A DNA stretch of 64,000 bases from Arion vulgaris (Eukaryota > Mollusca > Gastropoda > Stylommatophora > Arionidae), in the NCBI GenBank assembly GCA_020796225.1, contig CM036756.1, positions 50,262,363 through 50,326,362 on the forward strand, read 5' to 3'. A model generated the notes under the pieces. That model was not told where the DNA came from. It did not search any database and saw only the letters and a program-made list of their open reading frames with translations. Numbering within the stretch: the first letter of the stretch is position 1; each line of letters opens with the position of its first letter. A program made the translations under genes and the position numbers. Shown piece after piece: positions 62,425-64,000 of the stretch.

Positions 62425-62935
62425 ACACCACATCTCCTGCCAACGGACAACTTTGCTTATCTTGGCAGCCTCCTATCCAGATCGGCAAACATAGATTCTG
62501 AGGTCAACAATAGGATATACAAAGCCAGTACTGCGTTCGGAAGGTTACGTGTCACTGTGTGGGAGCGGAAGGGGATAAGCATAGCCACAAAGCTGAAAGT
62601 TTACCAGACCATAGTGCTAACCACGCTGCTGTACGAAGCGAGACATGGACAGTGTATAGCAGACATGCAAGAAAATTAAACCATTTCCACACAAGCTGTC
62701 TACGCAGAATACTAAAAATAAACTGGCAGGACAAAATTCCAGACAGCGAAGTCCTTACAAGAGCAAAGATCCCAAACATCAACACCCTGTTGCAGAAGGC
62801 CCAAATGAGATGGGTCGGTCCCGTTGCTCGAATGCCTGATAAACGCATCCCAAAACAGTTGATGTATGGCGAACTTGAAGGGGGCAGACGTTCAGCTGGT
62901 GGACAGAAAAACGCTTTAAAGACACTCTTTGTATC
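62425..62935 (+). mobile_element. CFDP2-like LINE, C-terminal part
   Basis: Reads NFAYLGSLLSRSANIDSEVN, ASTAFGRL and, shifted, FHTSCLRRILKINWQDKIPD, ARMPDKRIPKQLMYGELEGG. This is the thumb and C-terminal region of the family at 38.8-42.2 kb. Confidence 0.8.
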
Positions 62936-62944
62936 TTTGTATCA

Positions 62945-63113
62945 ATATCTTTGATATTGTCTTTGTCAAAGTCTATATGTGGTGTTCTATGACATTCGTC
63001 ACTTTTGTTGTATCGTTTACTTGATAAAGGCCTTTTTGGTCAAACTTGCTATGTATTGTCATTGTGTTTGTATTTTGCAAAACTACAGTACATAGTTATT
63101 ATGTGTTTCGCCA
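62945..63113 (+). mobile_element. Penelope-like element 3' end, solo copy
   Basis: Matches 33800-33940 and 20455-20600. The outer boundary near 63113 (complement CGAAACACATAATAAC) agrees with the other copies. A hammerhead-like core lies at 63021-63052. Confidence 0.78.
63021..63052 (+). ncRNA. hammerhead-like core in Penelope 3' end, copy 4
   Basis: TTGATAA, GGCC/GGUC stem with a UUUUU loop, then AAAC in place of GAAAC. The most decayed of the four. Confidence 0.3.
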
Positions 63114-63204
63114 TTCTACATTGTTCTACACGTGTTTTACTGCAGTCTCCATCTATATCCCTGTTTCCCAATGTGAGGCCCACGCCCACTTTTAGGGGGC
63201 AATG

Positions 63205-63360
63205 GACTCATTCAGAGTTTAACTAATGTCCATGATGTTACAAAACTGATATATCGGCTTTTTGATGTCTGTTGACAAAAACGAATGTTGTTTCACAATC
63301 ACGCTACTGAAGTTTTAAAAATCTTCATTAAATGGAAAGTACTTATATCTAGTTAAAGTT
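63205..63360 (+). repeat. Dispersed repeat R4, copy 2
   Basis: Matches the reverse complement of 29350-29500, with CTGATATATCGGCTTTTTGA and AACGAATGTTGTTTCACAAT. Non-coding. Confidence 0.6.
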
Positions 63361-63519
63361 AAAAGTTTGTCATCTTTCCAAGTTTTTTCAAGAGAAAGAC
63401 ATTCCTATGCCTAATATTTTGTCTTTTACTGCTGGTGAAAATTCTCTACAGTTTGAATGCAGCCATTTAAACATGATCTATACTATTAAATTCAATTTTC
63501 TGCCACATAAGCAGATTAC

Positions 63520-63725
63520 CAAGACACTGCAAGAATTTCAAGTCAAATATGGTGTAGCTAGACAAGAGCACTATACTGTTAGTCAACGAGGAATAGTAAA
63601 TCCACAAAGAACTGGTGTCATTAGTTTCCACACGCTGAGAGACATACTGAGGAGGAGATCAGAGCACAGTATGGACTAATTGGTTCGATTTGCAATGATG
63701 ATGATCCAACGACTCAACTAAAATA
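63520..63725 (+). mobile_element. I-group LINE 3' end
   Basis: Open reading FQVKYGVARQEHYTVSQRGI, then NPQRTGVISFHTLRDILRRR, followed by GATGATGATCCAACGACTCA. The best preserved of the three ends of this subfamily here. Confidence 0.78.
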
Positions 63726-64000
63726 TGTTTGGTTATTGTTATTTTTGCCCCAAATGTTTACTTTAAAAAATAAAATATTGATGTGATGTAGGTTTGCTTA
63801 CATTATATAAAACCTGTTACATTATATAAAGTATTGGTTAATTTGTGTGTTCTTTTAAAATGGTTCTTATTTTTAAAATACTGCATGATAATCACCATGG
63901 AAAAATTCTTAGATGCGTTGGAAATTCAATTTTTTTTTTCTCTAAATCATTTTGTAGTATTCCTCTCACACTGTTCTACATTATATAGGGTCTGCAAACA
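63726..64000. other. AT-rich DNA without features
   Basis: No coding similarity, and no first exon of DENND10 recognised. Confidence 0.5.

Noticed and set aside
1..64000. CRISPR arrays, bacterial operons or phage genes
   Set aside because: No spaced direct repeats of suitable size and no Shine-Dalgarno-led gene clusters. Split exons and retrotransposons show animal nuclear DNA.

Overview
This window is from an animal nuclear genome, most likely an invertebrate. It has intron-split coding DNA, AT-rich spacers and a dense, nested load of decayed transposable elements. The mix (a Polinton/Maverick fragment, Penelope-like elements, several LINE clades including RTE/BovB-like ones, hAT and mariner remnants, tRNA-derived SINEs) fits lophotrochozoans such as molluscs, but I cannot place the species. 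No bacterial operon, phage or CRISPR is present.

The only host gene I can support is a DENND10 (FAM45) homologue on the minus strand, from 61297 down to 11765. Seven coding exons were found by translation, conserved motifs and GT/AG splice sites: 61098-61297, 50619-50847, 46209-46326, 43459-43599, 31393-31460, 24012-24104 and 11765-11938. They give about 340 codons against roughly 357 in the human protein. Only the short first exon is missing, probably beyond the right edge. The introns are 2.6 to 12 kb and consist largely of mobile elements, so most of the window is the inside of this gene.

Layout. 1-4680: degenerate Polinton genes in their usual order (packaging ATPase, two small proteins, integrase, membrane protein, minor capsid, small basic protein, major capsid), all on the minus strand; a SINE interrupts one of them. 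5.5-8.7 kb: LINE, hAT and mariner remnants and a Penelope 3' end. 8.8-11.6 kb: a LINE 5' leader copy inside an older repeat, then head-to-head LINE pieces. 11.8-24.1 kb (last intron): a nearly full-length BovB-like RTE (17.0-20.1 kb), a 3-kb Penelope-like element (20.4-23.5 kb), a TTAA-flanked MITE and an unclassified ~550-bp retro-element. 24.9-29.1 kb: a long LINE with endonuclease, RT and RNase H. 29.2-38.3 kb: nested LINE, SINE and Penelope pieces. 38.8-42.2 kb: a second full-length LINE. 43-55 kb: a MITE, SINEs and LINE 3' ends between exons. 55.4-60.2 kb: a LINE on the gene's sense strand whose 5' leader contains the first ~415 nt of 28S rRNA. 61.6-63.7 kb: further LINE and Penelope ends.

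The most notable observations are the 28S rRNA segment inside a LINE 5' leader, which starts at the mature 28S end; a hammerhead-like core with a paired U/A substitution in all four Penelope 3' ends; an uncharacterised ~550-bp mobile unit with target-site duplications and a matching empty site; a chimeric inverted LINE junction present twice; and a 5'-leader module shared by two LINE lineages.
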